Origin: DASUCS01 sp041166385
GTDB lineage: Bacteria > Actinomycetota > Acidimicrobiia > Acidimicrobiales > JACDCH01
Length of the DNA stretch: 64,000 nt
Direction: 5' to 3'
Assembly (NCBI GenBank): GCA_041166385.1
Contig: JBEEFW010000038.1
Coordinates: 1-64,000, forward strand
The position numbers and the translations under genes were made by a program. Each line of letters opens with the position of its first letter. Position 1 is the stretch's first letter. Below, in pieces: positions 1 through 8,273 of the stretch. Below the pieces are notes generated by a model. The model saw only the letters and a list, made by a program, of their open reading frames with translations, did no database searches and was not told the origin of the DNA.

Positions 1-1335
1 GTCAGGCCCCATCACCGCGATCTCCGCTGTCGGCCAGATGGCGAGATAGTCGGCCTCGTACGCGAGACCGTTCATCACGAAGTAGCCAGCTCCGTAGCTC
101 TTGCGCAGCACGATCGACACCTTCGGAACAGTCGCCTCCGACACCGCGAAGAGCATCTTCGCTCCGTGGCGAATGATGCCTTGCTTCTCCACGGCCGAGC
201 CAACGATGAAGCCGGGCACGTCGTGCAGGAAGACGAGCGGGATGTCGTAGGCATCGCACAGCCAGACGAACCGCGCCGCCTTGTCGGCCGCGTTCACATC
301 GAGCGCGCCACCGAGCACCATCGGCTGGTTCGCGAGCACGCCCACGGGGCGACCGCCGACGCGCGCGAGCGCGGTGACGATGTTGCGGGCGAACTGCGGC
401 TTGATCTCGAGGAAGTTCGGCCCGCCGTTCGGATCACGGTCGACGATCGCGGCGATGACCTTCTTCGTGTCGTACGCGCGGCGGGGGGCCGTCGGCACGA
501 TGTCGTACAGCTCCTCCGCTCGCCGATCGACCGGATCGTCGCACTCGATCACGGGCGGGCGCTCTTGGTTGTTGCTCGGGAAGTACGAGAGATACCTGCG
601 CACCATCTCGAGGCACTCGGCGTCGGATTCGACCTCTTGGTCGGCACAGCCGCTGATCTTGTTGTGGACCTCCGAGCCGCCCATCTCCTCCTCGGTGACG
701 TCCTCGCCGGTGGCCGCCTTGACCAAGTGGCGACCGCCGAGCGCCATGGACGACGTGCCCTTGACCATCGGCACGAAGTCGGTGAGTGCGGGGATGTAGG
801 CGGTGCCTGCCGCGCAATGACCCAGCATCGCGCCGACCTGCGGCACGACCCCGGAGAGCGCCACCTGCTCGCGGAACAGCGCGCCGGCGCCCGCGAAGGT
901 GGAACCGGACGTCGACTGGATGCGCGCGCCGCCGGAGTCGAGCAGGTACACGAGGGGGATGCGCTGGCGCAGGACGATCTCGCGCATGCGTGCCGTCTTC
1001 TGCTCGCCGACCGAGCCCATCGAGCCGGCCATCACCGTGAAGTCGTAGGCGATGATCGCGACGCGCCGACCGTCGACGCGACCGATGCCGGTGACGACAC
1101 CGTCGGCCGCGAGCGAGCCGCGAGACGCGAGCGACGGGTCCATGTGATCGGCGAGCGCGCCGTATTCCACGAACGATCCTTTGTCGAGCAGGATGTCGAG
1201 CCGCTCGCGCACTGGGAGCTTGCCGAGCTCACGCTGGCGGGCGATGCGATCCGGGCCACCCATGCCGAGCGCGGTGTCCTTGCGACGCTGCACGTCTTCG
1301 ACGAGCGGCGACCAGTCGTGCAGGTTGTCCGTCAC
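1..1335 (-). CDS. acyl-CoA carboxylase carboxyltransferase (beta) subunit, 3' end outside window
   Basis: Carboxyltransferase subunit of a biotin-dependent acyl-CoA (propionyl/acetyl-CoA type) carboxylase, which moves CO2 from carboxybiotin to an acyl-CoA in the cytoplasm. About 445 codons are visible; the family is usually somewhat over 500, so the C-terminus lies beyond base 1. The N-lobe carries DSGGARIQ and a Gly/Ala-rich oxyanion region (GHCAAGTAY). The C-lobe shows HDVPGFIVG, then KSYGAGYFVMNG. The GTG start at 1335 is chosen because a TAGGTT -10 box lies 7 bases upstream, typical of a leaderless transcript, and the protein begins VTDNLHDW. It is divergent from the lipoprotein at 1363. 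The preferred acyl-CoA cannot be read from this fragment. Confidence 0.93.
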   Translation of the reverse strand, partial: MTDNLHDWSPLVEDVQRRKDTALGMGGPDRIARQRELGKLPVRERLDILLDKGSFVEYGALADHMDPSLASRGSLAADGVVTGIGRVDGRRVAIIAYDFTVMAGSMGSVGEQKTARMREIVLRQRIPLVYLLDSGGARIQSTSGSTFAGAGALFREQVALSGVVPQVGAMLGHCAAGTAYIPALTDFVPMVKGTSSMALGGRHLVKAATGEDVTEEEMGGSEVHNKISGCADQEVESDAECLEMVRRYLSYFPSNNQERPPVIECDDPVDRRAEELYDIVPTAPRRAYDTKKVIAAIVDRDPNGGPNFLEIKPQFARNIVTALARVGGRPVGVLANQPMVLGGALDVNAADKAARFVWLCDAYDIPLVFLHDVPGFIVGSAVEKQGIIRHGAKMLFAVSEATVPKVSIVLRKSYGAGYFVMNGLAYEADYLAIWPTAEIAVMGPD

Positions 1336-1342
1336 GGCGGGG

Positions 1343-1352
1343 AACCTACACT
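1343..1352. promoter_or_regulatory. overlapping divergent -10 boxes
   Basis: TAGGTT on the minus strand (1348-1343) lies 7 bases before the carboxylase GTG. TACACT on the plus strand (1347-1352) lies 10 bases before the lipoprotein ATG. The two boxes share the TA at 1347-1348, so both promoters probably cannot be occupied at once. Assignment is by pattern only. Confidence 0.5.
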
Positions 1353-1362
1353 CCACGTCCGC

Positions 1363-1740
1363 ATGCATCGGGGGGTCGTGGTCGCGGCGATGGCACTCAC
1401 ACTGCTCGTCGCGTGCACCGACGACAATGCCCCTGCCAGCCGGTCGAGCAGCGGCGCGGTGTCGTCCGGATCCGATGCGGCACTCGCCCGTTCGATGGCC
1501 CGCACGCTGGCCGACGGGATCCAGCAGGGCGCCAACGGACAGGTGACGTCCGCCCAAGCTGACTGCTTGGCCGACCAGGTGACCGCGCACATCCGGACCG
1601 ACGCGCTCTCGAGCATCGCGTCGACGTCCCCTGATCCCAAGTCGCTGCCCAAGGACGTCCGTCAATCGTTCGCCGAGGCATTCGACGCCTGCCTCTCCGC
1701 CGACGTCGCCAACCAGCTGAAGCAGAAGTTCGGCCTCTAG
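1363..1740 (+). CDS. small secreted lipoprotein, unknown function
   Basis: A 125-residue protein with a short hydrophobic signal and a lipobox ending LLVAC, with the lipidated cysteine at about residue 18. It should be exported and anchored to the outer face of the membrane. After a Ser-rich linker, the mature part is a helical domain of about 85 residues with two further cysteines (DCLADQV and DACLSADV) that could form a disulfide. I do not recognise the family. The ATG at 1363 gives a compact signal peptide; the open frame continues far upstream but there only shadows the carboxylase. A long perfect hairpin follows 10 bases after the stop. Confidence 0.75.
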   Translation: MHRGVVVAAMALTLLVACTDDNAPASRSSSGAVSSGSDAALARSMARTLADGIQQGANGQVTSAQADCLADQVTAHIRTDALSSIASTSPDPKSLPKDVRQSFAEAFDACLSADVANQLKQKFGL

Positions 1741-1750
1741 CCCACGAAAT

Positions 1751-1790
1751 CCCACTCATACATACACATTTCTGTGTATGTATGAGTGGG
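1751..1790. repeat. palindromic repeat family A, copy 1 (18-bp stem, 4-nt loop)
   Basis: Perfect inverted repeat: left arm CCCACTCATACATACACA at 1751-1768, loop TTTC, right arm at 1773-1790. It begins 10 bases after the lipoprotein stop and lies between two convergent genes. A second copy at 63958-63997 also begins 10 bases after a stop codon and differs by one compensated base pair. A role as bidirectional terminator fits the position, but there is no real T-tract on either side. Confidence 0.85.
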
Positions 1791-1808
1791 AATTGGCGGT
1801 GGGGCGAG

Positions 1809-2591
1809 TCAGCGGCCCTTCCATTCGGGTTTGCGTTTTTCGGCGAAGGCGGCGATGCCTTCGGCGGCGTCGTCGGTGGCGGATGTGATCGTGAGCATCG
1901 TGTGCAGGAGGCGCAACGCTTCTTCGGCTGGCTGGTCCCAGACGGCGTAGAACGAGTCGCGCCCGAGCTTCATGATCGCGGGCGACTTCGCCGCCAACGT
2001 GGCCGTGACATCAGCGACCGCCGCGTCGAGCTCGTCCACCGGCACGACGCGATTCACGAACCCAATGCGCAGCGCTTCGTCCGCGTTGACGCGCCGACCG
2101 GTCATCATCAGCTCGAGCGCCACCTTCGGTGGCATCGAACGCACCAGCGGCACCGTGATCATGAACGGCCACAGGCCCACGTCGATCTCCGGAGTGCCGA
2201 ACTGCGCGTCCTCGGCGGCCACCACGAGATCGCACGCGAGACACAGACCAAATCCTCCGGCGAGCGCGTACCCGCGCACGCGGGCCACGATCGGTTTGCC
2301 TAGCTCCCACATGGTCCGGAACAACCGGGCGAGCTCGCCGCGCCCGTCGTGCACCTCCGCCCATCCCGCCTCGGCGCGCATGCCCGTGAGGTCCGCGCCC
2401 GCACAGAAGGCCTTGTCGCCGGCACCCGTGAGCGTGACCACTCGCACGTCACGATCGGCCTTGGCCTCCTCGAACGCATCGCGCAGCTCGGACATCACCG
2501 TCCACGACAATGCGTTCCGTCGTTCGGGTCGATTGATGGTGATGGTGGCCACGTTGTCGCGCACGTCGTACAGCAAGGACTCGTACCCCAT
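1809..2591 (-). CDS. enoyl-CoA hydratase/isomerase family protein
   Basis: Crotonase-fold protein of 260 residues acting on CoA thioesters, probably in fatty-acid or related acyl-CoA breakdown. The oxyanion-hole segments AFCAGADL and GYALAGGFGL are present, and the catalytic glutamate of the FGTPEI motif is kept. The other glutamate of classical hydratases, in GGGxE, is replaced here (GGFGL). This single-Glu pattern also occurs in isomerases and other crotonases, so the exact reaction is open. The ATG at 2591 is preferred over the upstream in-frame ATG because TACGGT lies 7 bases before it. Its stop faces the lipoprotein across hairpin family A. Confidence 0.9.
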   Translation of the reverse strand: MGYESLLYDVRDNVATITINRPERRNALSWTVMSELRDAFEEAKADRDVRVVTLTGAGDKAFCAGADLTGMRAEAGWAEVHDGRGELARLFRTMWELGKPIVARVRGYALAGGFGLCLACDLVVAAEDAQFGTPEIDVGLWPFMITVPLVRSMPPKVALELMMTGRRVNADEALRIGFVNRVVPVDELDAAVADVTATLAAKSPAIMKLGRDSFYAVWDQPAEEALRLLHTMLTITSATDDAAEGIAAFAEKRKPEWKGR

Positions 2592-2598
2592 GCCACGG

Positions 2599-2623
2599 AC
2601 CGTAGTTCGCACGCAGGTACCGT
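2599..2623. promoter_or_regulatory. divergent leaderless promoters of hydratase and DUF5317 genes
   Basis: TACGGT on the minus strand (2604-2599) is 7 bases before the hydratase ATG, and TACCGT on the plus strand (2618-2623) is 7 bases before the DUF5317 GTG. Neither start has a Shine-Dalgarno sequence. Pattern-based call. Confidence 0.5.
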
Positions 2624-2630
2624 CGATCGA

Positions 2631-3305
2631 GTGCTGCTGACCTTGGGCTCCGTCGTGCTCGGGCTCGGGATCGGGCTCGCCCTACGTCCTCGCTCCACTC
2701 GCTTCGCCCGGCCTCGAGTGCGCATGATCGGGCTGCTCATCACCGGGGTCGTCGGCCAGCTCCTCGCTGCGCGATGGAGCGGCAGCGATGCCGTGGTGGT
2801 CGCCGTCATCGCGTTCGCGGTGCTGATCGCCTTCAGCGTCGCCAATCTCCATCTCACCGGCATGGGCGTGGTGACGATCGGCCTCGGGCTCAACCTCTTC
2901 GCCATCATGGCGAACGGCGGCATGCCCGTGAGTGCTCGCGCGCTGCTCGTCGCCGACGTGGTGCCCACGGACGACATCGCCCATGTCGAGCTGCACGGCC
3001 CCCGTCATCTCGAACGCCCGACCGATGCGATCAGGGTGCTCGGCGACATCATCCCGATGGGCCATCAAGTGGTGTCCTTCGGCGATCTCATCATCGCCGT
3101 CGCCACCGCCGACGTGATCACCCACCTGGTACGCCGACAGCGCCGCCGTCAGGTTTCCATCAACACCATGAGCGCCGACCACGATTGGGGAATCGCGCCG
3201 AGCCCTGTGCCATCGTCGGCATCCCAGTATTCGGCCAGCCCCGACGCCGACGCGCCGCGAACGCTGGTTTCGGCGACGTCTGCTCCCGCGAGCCACAGCA
3301 AATAG
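2631..3305 (+). CDS. DUF5317 family membrane protein
   Basis: A 224-residue membrane protein matching what I know as DUF5317. There is an N-terminal hydrophobic helix, two to three more membrane segments up to about residue 95, then the family signature region NGGMPVSARAL and, later, LGDIIPMG followed by a helix beginning FGDLIIAVA. Function is unknown. The GTG at 2631 has a TACCGT -10 box 7 bases upstream. After residue 160 the tail becomes Arg-rich and then Ser/Pro-rich, and it runs 157 bases into the oppositely transcribed glycoside hydrolase. This tail may be a genuine long convergent overlap or may reflect a lost earlier stop. Confidence 0.78.
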   Translation: MLLTLGSVVLGLGIGLALRPRSTRFARPRVRMIGLLITGVVGQLLAARWSGSDAVVVAVIAFAVLIAFSVANLHLTGMGVVTIGLGLNLFAIMANGGMPVSARALLVADVVPTDDIAHVELHGPRHLERPTDAIRVLGDIIPMGHQVVSFGDLIIAVATADVITHLVRRQRRRQVSINTMSADHDWGIAPSPVPSSASQYSASPDADAPRTLVSATSAPASHSK

Positions 3306-4189
3306 GCGAGCTGCGGCCACACCGGGCCGCGCCAGTAGCGCGCGCCATCGAACGAGGGCTCGTCGCGATGCACGCCGCGCGGACCGAACGGCGCGCCGAA
3401 TGCGGCAACGTCCGTCACCTGTTCGACCGCACCGGGCTGGTCGATGACGAGCAGCGGCAGCAGCGCCTCGAGTGTGCGCGCCCTACCGGACGAATGCTCG
3501 CTGGCGCCGGCGTCGACCCACGTGCGCGCGTCGACGTCCCACCGCACCGCCAGTGCCGCGACCAGGTCGTCGGTGTCGATGCCGAGCAGTGCGCCGTTCC
3601 ACGCGACCAGCGCCGTGAGGGAGACCGGCGCGCAGTCGAACGCTCCGACCTCCGGTTCGGAAACCAGCGCGCCCTTCACCTCGTACCAGCGGGCGGCGTC
3701 GTTCGCCCCCCAGTGATCGAACCGGGGGCTGTCATCACACCCCGTTTCCCACGGGTGGGTGATCGCGATGAGGCCGGATCGATGGCGGCGCTGACGGAGG
3801 AAGAACTGCACACCGAGGCCGGCCCGCTCGACGATTTCGTCAGGCACGTCGATGCCGCGGCGTTGCAGCTCGACGACGGCGTGGCCGTACATCGGCGGCT
3901 GCGTGAGCGTAGAGGTCCCTGACTGGCCCCAGAAGTCCCGAAGGTGATCGGGAGCACGCTCGTAGTCGATGTGCGGCACGAAGCCGGATCGTTCGTCCTG
4001 ACACCGGAAGACGTGCGCGAGCTCGGTCACCGCACGCGTGTCGTCGCCCAGCGCCGCCCAGATCACGGCGTGGAAGCACGAGTCCCACAGCCAGGCAAAC
4101 GGATACGTGACGGCGTTTGGCACCGTGTAACCCTCAGGCTGCCAGTGCGCCTCCATGACCGCGCGCGCGCGATCGCTGAGTACCGTCAT
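3149..4189 (-). CDS. MGH1-like (GH63-type) glycoside hydrolase
   Basis: A 346-residue protein resembling the (alpha/alpha)6-barrel domain of mannosylglycerate/glucosylglycerate hydrolases and GH63-type enzymes. Visible hallmarks are the Trp/Asp-rich FAWLWDSCFHA segment near the N-terminus, HPWETGCDDSPRFDHW with candidate catalytic acids in the middle, and YWRGPVWPQLAYLL near the C-terminus. There is no signal peptide, so it should be cytoplasmic. It is shorter than typical hydrolases of this family (over 400 residues). Only 6 bases separate its start from the divergent glycosyltransferase at 4196, suggesting one makes and the other breaks a small glycoside such as a compatible solute. The substrate is inferred. 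Confidence 0.8.
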   Translation of the reverse strand: MTVLSDRARAVMEAHWQPEGYTVPNAVTYPFAWLWDSCFHAVIWAALGDDTRAVTELAHVFRCQDERSGFVPHIDYERAPDHLRDFWGQSGTSTLTQPPMYGHAVVELQRRGIDVPDEIVERAGLGVQFFLRQRRHRSGLIAITHPWETGCDDSPRFDHWGANDAARWYEVKGALVSEPEVGAFDCAPVSLTALVAWNGALLGIDTDDLVAALAVRWDVDARTWVDAGASEHSSGRARTLEALLPLLVIDQPGAVEQVTDVAAFGAPFGPRGVHRDEPSFDGARYWRGPVWPQLAYLLWLAGADVAETSVRGASASGLAEYWDADDGTGLGAIPQSWSALMVLMET

Positions 4190-4195
4190 CGGCCG

Positions 4196-5227
4196 ATGCC
4201 CCGCTGCGCGATCGTGTCGTTTCGCCTCGGCCTGTCCGACGGCGTGTCGGTCGTCGCCGGATCGTGGGCGCACGCACTCGCGGGCTTCGGGTTCGACGTG
4301 GTGACCGTTGCGGGTGAGGGTCCCGTCGATCGCTGTCTGCCGGGCTTGGCGATGCAACCGGCGTCCGAGCCCGCGCAGGCGGACGTCAACGCCGCGCTGG
4401 CCGACGCCGATCTCGTGGTGGTCGAGAACCTCTGCACGATTCCGCTGAACCTACCGGCGGCGCGCGCGGTGGTGAAGACGCTCCGAGGGCGACCGGCGGT
4501 GCTGCATCACCACGATCCGCCCTGGCAGCGACCGCATTTCGCGCACGTGACCGAACTCCCGCCGACCGATCCGACCTGGCGGCACGTGACGATCAACGAC
4601 TTGACGCGTCGTGAGTTCGCAGCGCGAGGCATCGAGGCGACGGTCATCTACAACGGCTTCGACCCCGATCCGCCACGCGGTGATCGCGACAAGACACGCG
4701 AGATCCTCGACGTCGACGCGGGTGAGCGACTGCTCGTGCATCCGGTGCGCGCGATCCCGCGCAAGAACGTCCCGGCCGCGCTCCGGTTGGCGGAAGCAGT
4801 CGGCGCGACCTACTGGCTCGTCGGTCCCGCCGAGTTCGGCTACGACGACGAGCTCGACGCGCTGCTCCGTGGCGCGCGATGTCGCGTGATCCATGGGACC
4901 GTGCCAGGCACGATGTCCGATACCTACGCCGCGGCCGACGCCGTCGTGTTTCCGTCGACGTGGGAGGGTTTCGGCAATCCGCCGATCGAGGCGGCCCTGC
5001 ACCGCCGCCCCGCGGCCGTCAGCCGCTATCCCGTCGCCGAGGAGCTGCGCTCGTTCGGGTTCGAGTGGTTCGATCCTGACGACCCCGAGACGCTCGACCG
5101 CTTCCTCCGCGCTCCCGACGACGCGCTCCTGGAGCGAAACCGGATGATCGCGACCGAGCACTTCTCGTTCGACCGGATGGCGAGCGACCTCCGCACGCTG
5201 CTCGATGGTGCAGGCTGGTTGCCGTGA
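4196..5227 (+). CDS. glycosyltransferase, GT4/GT1-like
   Basis: A 343-residue glycosyltransferase with a GT-B fold. The N-terminal Rossmann half contains GLSDGVSVVAGSWAHALAG, with a loop typical of acceptor binding. The C-terminal donor-binding half contains PVRAIPRKNVPAALRLAE, then VVFPSTWEGFGNPPIEAAL, the usual EX7E-type nucleotide-sugar site. Cytoplasmic. TACCGT lies 9 bases before the ATG and inside the divergent hydrolase's first codons, so the two promoters must overlap. The gene is followed by a small membrane-protein gene whose GTG overlaps its TGA. The sugar donor is not readable; a link to glycoside/compatible-solute metabolism rests on the neighbour. Confidence 0.85.
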   Translation: MPRCAIVSFRLGLSDGVSVVAGSWAHALAGFGFDVVTVAGEGPVDRCLPGLAMQPASEPAQADVNAALADADLVVVENLCTIPLNLPAARAVVKTLRGRPAVLHHHDPPWQRPHFAHVTELPPTDPTWRHVTINDLTRREFAARGIEATVIYNGFDPDPPRGDRDKTREILDVDAGERLLVHPVRAIPRKNVPAALRLAEAVGATYWLVGPAEFGYDDELDALLRGARCRVIHGTVPGTMSDTYAAADAVVFPSTWEGFGNPPIEAALHRRPAAVSRYPVAEELRSFGFEWFDPDDPETLDRFLRAPDDALLERNRMIATEHFSFDRMASDLRTLLDGAGWLP

Positions 5228-5481
5228 GCGAACCGGATCCTGTGCTCGCTCGCCGCGCTCGCATCGCCAAGCTCACCGAGCTCGGGCAGCGCGTCGGGTA
5301 CAGCCTGTTCGCACTGGCGATCGTGCTGTTCATCGTCGGCTTCGTGGGCGGTTACTCCGATCCACTCGTCACGGCGATCGTCGCGAGCCTCGGCGTCGGG
5401 TCTGCCGTACTGGCGCCCGCCATCGTGTTCGGGTACGCCGTGAAAGCCGCGGAACGAGAGGATCGCGAACTTGGCCGCTGA
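5224..5481 (+). CDS. small two-helix membrane protein
   Basis: An 85-residue protein with an Arg/Lys-rich N-terminus and two hydrophobic segments (about residues 27-47 and 50-73) joined by a short GGYSDP turn, ending in a charged tail. Its GTG start overlaps the glycosyltransferase stop (GTGA), indicating translational coupling. No family recognised. Confidence 0.7.
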   Translation: MSEPDPVLARRARIAKLTELGQRVGYSLFALAIVLFIVGFVGGYSDPLVTAIVASLGVGSAVLAPAIVFGYAVKAAEREDRELGR

Positions 5482-5539
5482 GTGAGCGCGGTGCCAAAGT
5501 CGCCCTGACGGAACAGCAACGACCCAGGGGAAGTGTGAA

Positions 5540-6643
5540 ATGCCGAAGGCAGCCGTGTGCGTAGGGCTCAACGAGCCGCTCGAAATCCAAGATCTCGAGC
5601 TGGAGTCGCCCCACGCCGGTGAAGTCAGAGTTCGAATGGGAGCGTCGGGTGTCTGTCACTCCGACCTCTCGATCCAGAACGGCACGCTCATGGGCGCGTT
5701 CCCGATGGTGCTCGGGCACGAGGGTGCCGGTGTCATCGAAGAACTCGGCGAGGGTGTCACCGGCCTCGAGGTCGGCGATCACGTTGTGGTGTCGTGGGTG
5801 CCGCAGTGCGGCGAGTGCTTCTTCTGCAAGAAGGGACAGGGCTTCCTGTGCGAAGCCGGCCAGATGGCGATGATGACGGGCGGCCTGCTCGACGGCACCA
5901 CGCGCTTCTCGCGTGACGGTCAGCCCATCACGCAGATGGCGTGCTCCGGCACGTTCTCGGAGCAAGCGGTGATCCCCGCGATCGGCGCAGTGAAGATCCC
6001 GAAGGACGTTCCGCTCGAGATCGGCGCGCTCATCGGGTGTGGCGTGCTCACCGGCGTTGGTGCCGCGCTCAACACCGCGAACATCCAACGGGGCGACACC
6101 GTGGCGGTCATCGGTTGCGGTGGCGTCGGGCTCAATGTGATCCAAGGCGCCAAGATCGCGGGAGCTGACGAGATCATCGCCATCGACATGCTGCCGAACA
6201 AGCTCGACATGGCGAAGCAGTTCGGTGCGACGACGCTCGTGAACGCAGGTGACGGCGATCCGGTATCGCAGGTGATGGAGCTCACGGAGCAGCGCGGCGT
6301 CGACGTGGCCTTCGAGGTCATCGGCCTGAAGCAGACGATCGAGCAGACGTTGATGATGACGCGGCGCGGTGGCGAGGCCATCCTCGTCGGCGTCCCTCGG
6401 ATGGAAGTGATGCTCGAGCTGCCCGCGTTCTTCGGCGTGGTGCTGATGTCGAAGACGATCAAGGGCTGCTGGTACGGATCGTCGAACGTGCAGCAAGACG
6501 TCCCGCGCTTGCTCGAGTACTACAAGAACGGCGAGCTCAAGCTCGACGAGTTGATCTCCCGGCGCATCAGCGTCGACGAGGTGAACGACGCCTTCACGGC
6601 GATGGAAGCCGGCGAGGTCGCCCGCTCCGTCATCGAGTACTGA
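5540..6643 (+). CDS. zinc-dependent alcohol dehydrogenase (class III-like MDR)
   Basis: A 367-residue medium-chain dehydrogenase that oxidises alcohols, or mycothiol/glutathione adducts of aldehydes, with NAD. Catalytic zinc ligands appear as C39-H40 and H60-E61 (GHEGAGV). The structural-zinc cysteines are C90, C93, C96 and C104. The Rossmann motif is VIGCGGVGLN. The length and the long segment between the zinc lobe and the cofactor domain fit the class III/MSH-dependent group, but the substrate cannot be fixed. A clear GGGGAAG ribosome site precedes the ATG by 6 bases. A 16-bp hairpin begins two bases after the stop. Confidence 0.92.
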   Translation: MPKAAVCVGLNEPLEIQDLELESPHAGEVRVRMGASGVCHSDLSIQNGTLMGAFPMVLGHEGAGVIEELGEGVTGLEVGDHVVVSWVPQCGECFFCKKGQGFLCEAGQMAMMTGGLLDGTTRFSRDGQPITQMACSGTFSEQAVIPAIGAVKIPKDVPLEIGALIGCGVLTGVGAALNTANIQRGDTVAVIGCGGVGLNVIQGAKIAGADEIIAIDMLPNKLDMAKQFGATTLVNAGDGDPVSQVMELTEQRGVDVAFEVIGLKQTIEQTLMMTRRGGEAILVGVPRMEVMLELPAFFGVVLMSKTIKGCWYGSSNVQQDVPRLLEYYKNGELKLDELISRRISVDEVNDAFTAMEAGEVARSVIEY

Positions 6644-6645
6644 TT

Positions 6646-6688
6646 CTCGAGGCAATAGGCATCGGGTACCGGTGCCTATTGCCTCGAG
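6646..6688. terminator. 16-bp hairpin after alcohol dehydrogenase
   Basis: CTCGAGGCAATAGGCA (6646-6661) is perfectly complementary to 6673-6688 around an 11-base loop containing GGTACC. It starts two bases after the dehydrogenase stop. There is no T-tract, so termination would be atypical. The rest of the gap to 6910 shows no further structure beyond a weak ATGATCAT palindrome. Confidence 0.6.
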
Positions 6689-6910
6689 TTCAGGTCACCA
6701 GCCGGAGTGGCCGGCCCGCGGCGGGAGCGTGCCCCGGTACCGGCGTCGACGAGCTTGTGTCGCGAGGAGGCTCACGCCCATCTTCCGCGCGGGCAGCGGC
6801 CGGAAGGGTTCCGGCGGTCGTCGTGTCGTCGCAGGAGGAACCTGTCGGGCTGGCCTCACAACCGTTGAGTTCGCCATGATCATCGGCGACTCCTCCCGGA
6901 GAAATGCACC

Positions 6911-7495
6911 ATGTCGACCCGCTTGCCCGCTCCTCGTCGCCGTCGGCAGTTGCTGACGGTCGCATTGCGTGTCTTCGCGGAGCGCGGGTACCACCCGACG
7001 TCGATGAACGACCTCGCCGAGGCCGCCGGAGTGACCAAACCCGTCCTGTATCAGCATTTTCGGTCAAAGCGCGCGTTGTACCTGGAGCTCCTCGAGGATG
7101 TCGGTGGTCGGCTCCGCGACGCGATCGACAAGGCGACGACCGAAGCCGGCACGCCGCGCGAACAGGTGCATGCGGGGTTCCGCGCGTACTTCGACTTCGT
7201 GGAGCACCAACAGCTTGCGTTCCAGCTGCTGTTCGGTGGCGGGGCGCGACGCGACGAAGAGTTCGCCGACGCGGTGCGCCGCGTCGAGCTCTCGATCGCC
7301 GACAGCATCGCCGCGTTGATCGTGGTCGAAGGGCTCGACGACGATCGTCGCCGGCTGCTGGCCCACGGCATCGTGGGTTTGGCCGAGGGCACCAGCCGGC
7401 ACTGGCTGGCCAACGGCTTGTCAGGAAGCGCAGACCTGCTCGCCGAGCAGGTGGCCGCACTTGCGTGGGCCGGCCTGCGCGGCGTGCAGGGCTAG
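6911..7495 (+). CDS. TetR family transcriptional regulator
   Basis: A 194-residue TetR repressor. The N-terminal helix-turn-helix covers about residues 12-58, including AERGYHPTSMNDLAEAAGV and the recognition segment KPVLYQHFRSKRALY. The remainder is an all-helical ligand/dimer domain. A GGAGAAA ribosome site is present about 7 bases before the ATG. Its targets are unknown: the upstream dehydrogenase is separated by a hairpin, and the downstream gene is convergent with a gap of only 4 bases. Confidence 0.9.
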   Translation: MSTRLPAPRRRRQLLTVALRVFAERGYHPTSMNDLAEAAGVTKPVLYQHFRSKRALYLELLEDVGGRLRDAIDKATTEAGTPREQVHAGFRAYFDFVEHQQLAFQLLFGGGARRDEEFADAVRRVELSIADSIAALIVVEGLDDDRRRLLAHGIVGLAEGTSRHWLANGLSGSADLLAEQVAALAWAGLRGVQG

Positions 7496-7499
7496 CGAG

Positions 7500-8273
7500 T
7501 CAGGAGCTGCTGCAGAAGTCGGTCCCGAACTCAGTGCCGAACTGATCGCAGAGTGACGACAGCTCAGACGACAAGCTGCTCGTGTCGAAGCTCGAGAACT
7601 CACTCGACAACGAGTCGGTGAACGACGACGCGTTGAACGAGGAGCTGTCGGTGGATGAGCCGGAGGACCCGTTCAGACTGAAGCCGCACTTCGCCTCGAC
7701 AAACGTCTCCACTCGTCCACTCGCCGAGTTGAACTTGTCCTGCTCGGTCTGACTCAGTGCCGAATCTGGGCTCTTGCCCGACTTGAGCGCGGCCGCCGCC
7801 TTCTTGATTCCATCCAGGAGCGTGGTCGTGTCGGCCTTGATCTCGTTTGGTGCACTGCTATTGAGCTTCGAGAACGCAGACACAACCTTGTCGACCGTGG
7901 CGGGATTGTCGAAGTTGTTGCTGTTCAACTCGGGGTCAGCATTCAACACCTTCGCCGTATTGCAAAAGTCTTTGAGGCTGTTGCCGCCGCCGTCACCCTT
8001 CGTCAGGAGGTAGGCGCCGCCGCCGGCGAGCAACGCGAGCACGACGACGATCGCGATGATCTTGCCCGCTCCCCCACCACCTGCAGCCGCCGCCGGCGCG
8101 GCGTAGGCCGGTGTCCCGGCTGCGGCCGGCGCGCCGTAGCCGGGCGCGCCCGCGGCTGGTTGCGTCGCTGTGGGGTCAACCGACGGCTGCTGACCGGTCG
8201 GCGCCTGCTCGGGCGGGTACCACTTGCCGTCCGACGCCTGCCACCAACCCGGTCCACCTGACTGCTCGCTCAC
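7500..8273 (-). CDS. DUF2510-like membrane-anchored Ser-rich protein
   Basis: A 257-residue protein that starts with the small aromatic motif GWWQASDGKWYPPE typical of DUF2510-type actinobacterial proteins. A Pro/Ala/Gly-rich linker, one membrane helix at about residues 69-90 (KIIAIVVVLALLAGGGAYLL) and an outside domain follow. The outer domain has three to four cysteines, and the C-terminal tail of about 50 residues is built mainly of Ser, Phe, Asp and Leu. The GTG overlaps the stop of the upstream permease (GTGA), so it is the last gene of the zinc-transport operon. Whether it helps metal capture is unknown. Confidence 0.8.
   Translation of the reverse strand: MSEQSGGPGWWQASDGKWYPPEQAPTGQQPSVDPTATQPAAGAPGYGAPAAAGTPAYAAPAAAAGGGGAGKIIAIVVVLALLAGGGAYLLTKGDGGGNSLKDFCNTAKVLNADPELNSNNFDNPATVDKVVSAFSKLNSSAPNEIKADTTTLLDGIKKAAAALKSGKSPDSALSQTEQDKFNSASGRVETFVEAKCGFSLNGSSGSSTDSSSFNASSFTDSLSSEFSSFDTSSLSSELSSLCDQFGTEFGTDFCSSS

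Noticed and set aside
166..1362. Long plus-strand frame upstream of and joined to the small lipoprotein
   Set aside because: It is antisense to the carboxyltransferase, Arg/His-rich and motif-free. Only the part from ATG 1363 with signal and lipobox is credible.
5369..6655. 428-residue open frame on the minus strand opposite the alcohol dehydrogenase
   Set aside because: Composition is dominated by Arg, His, Asp, Glu and Leu with no motifs, and it lies exactly antisense to a well-supported gene. It is a GC-rich shadow frame, like many others in the window.
6878..6892. ATGATCAT palindrome as the TetR operator before 6911
   Set aside because: It is only 8 bases, a common chance palindrome, and has no second copy or flanking symmetry.
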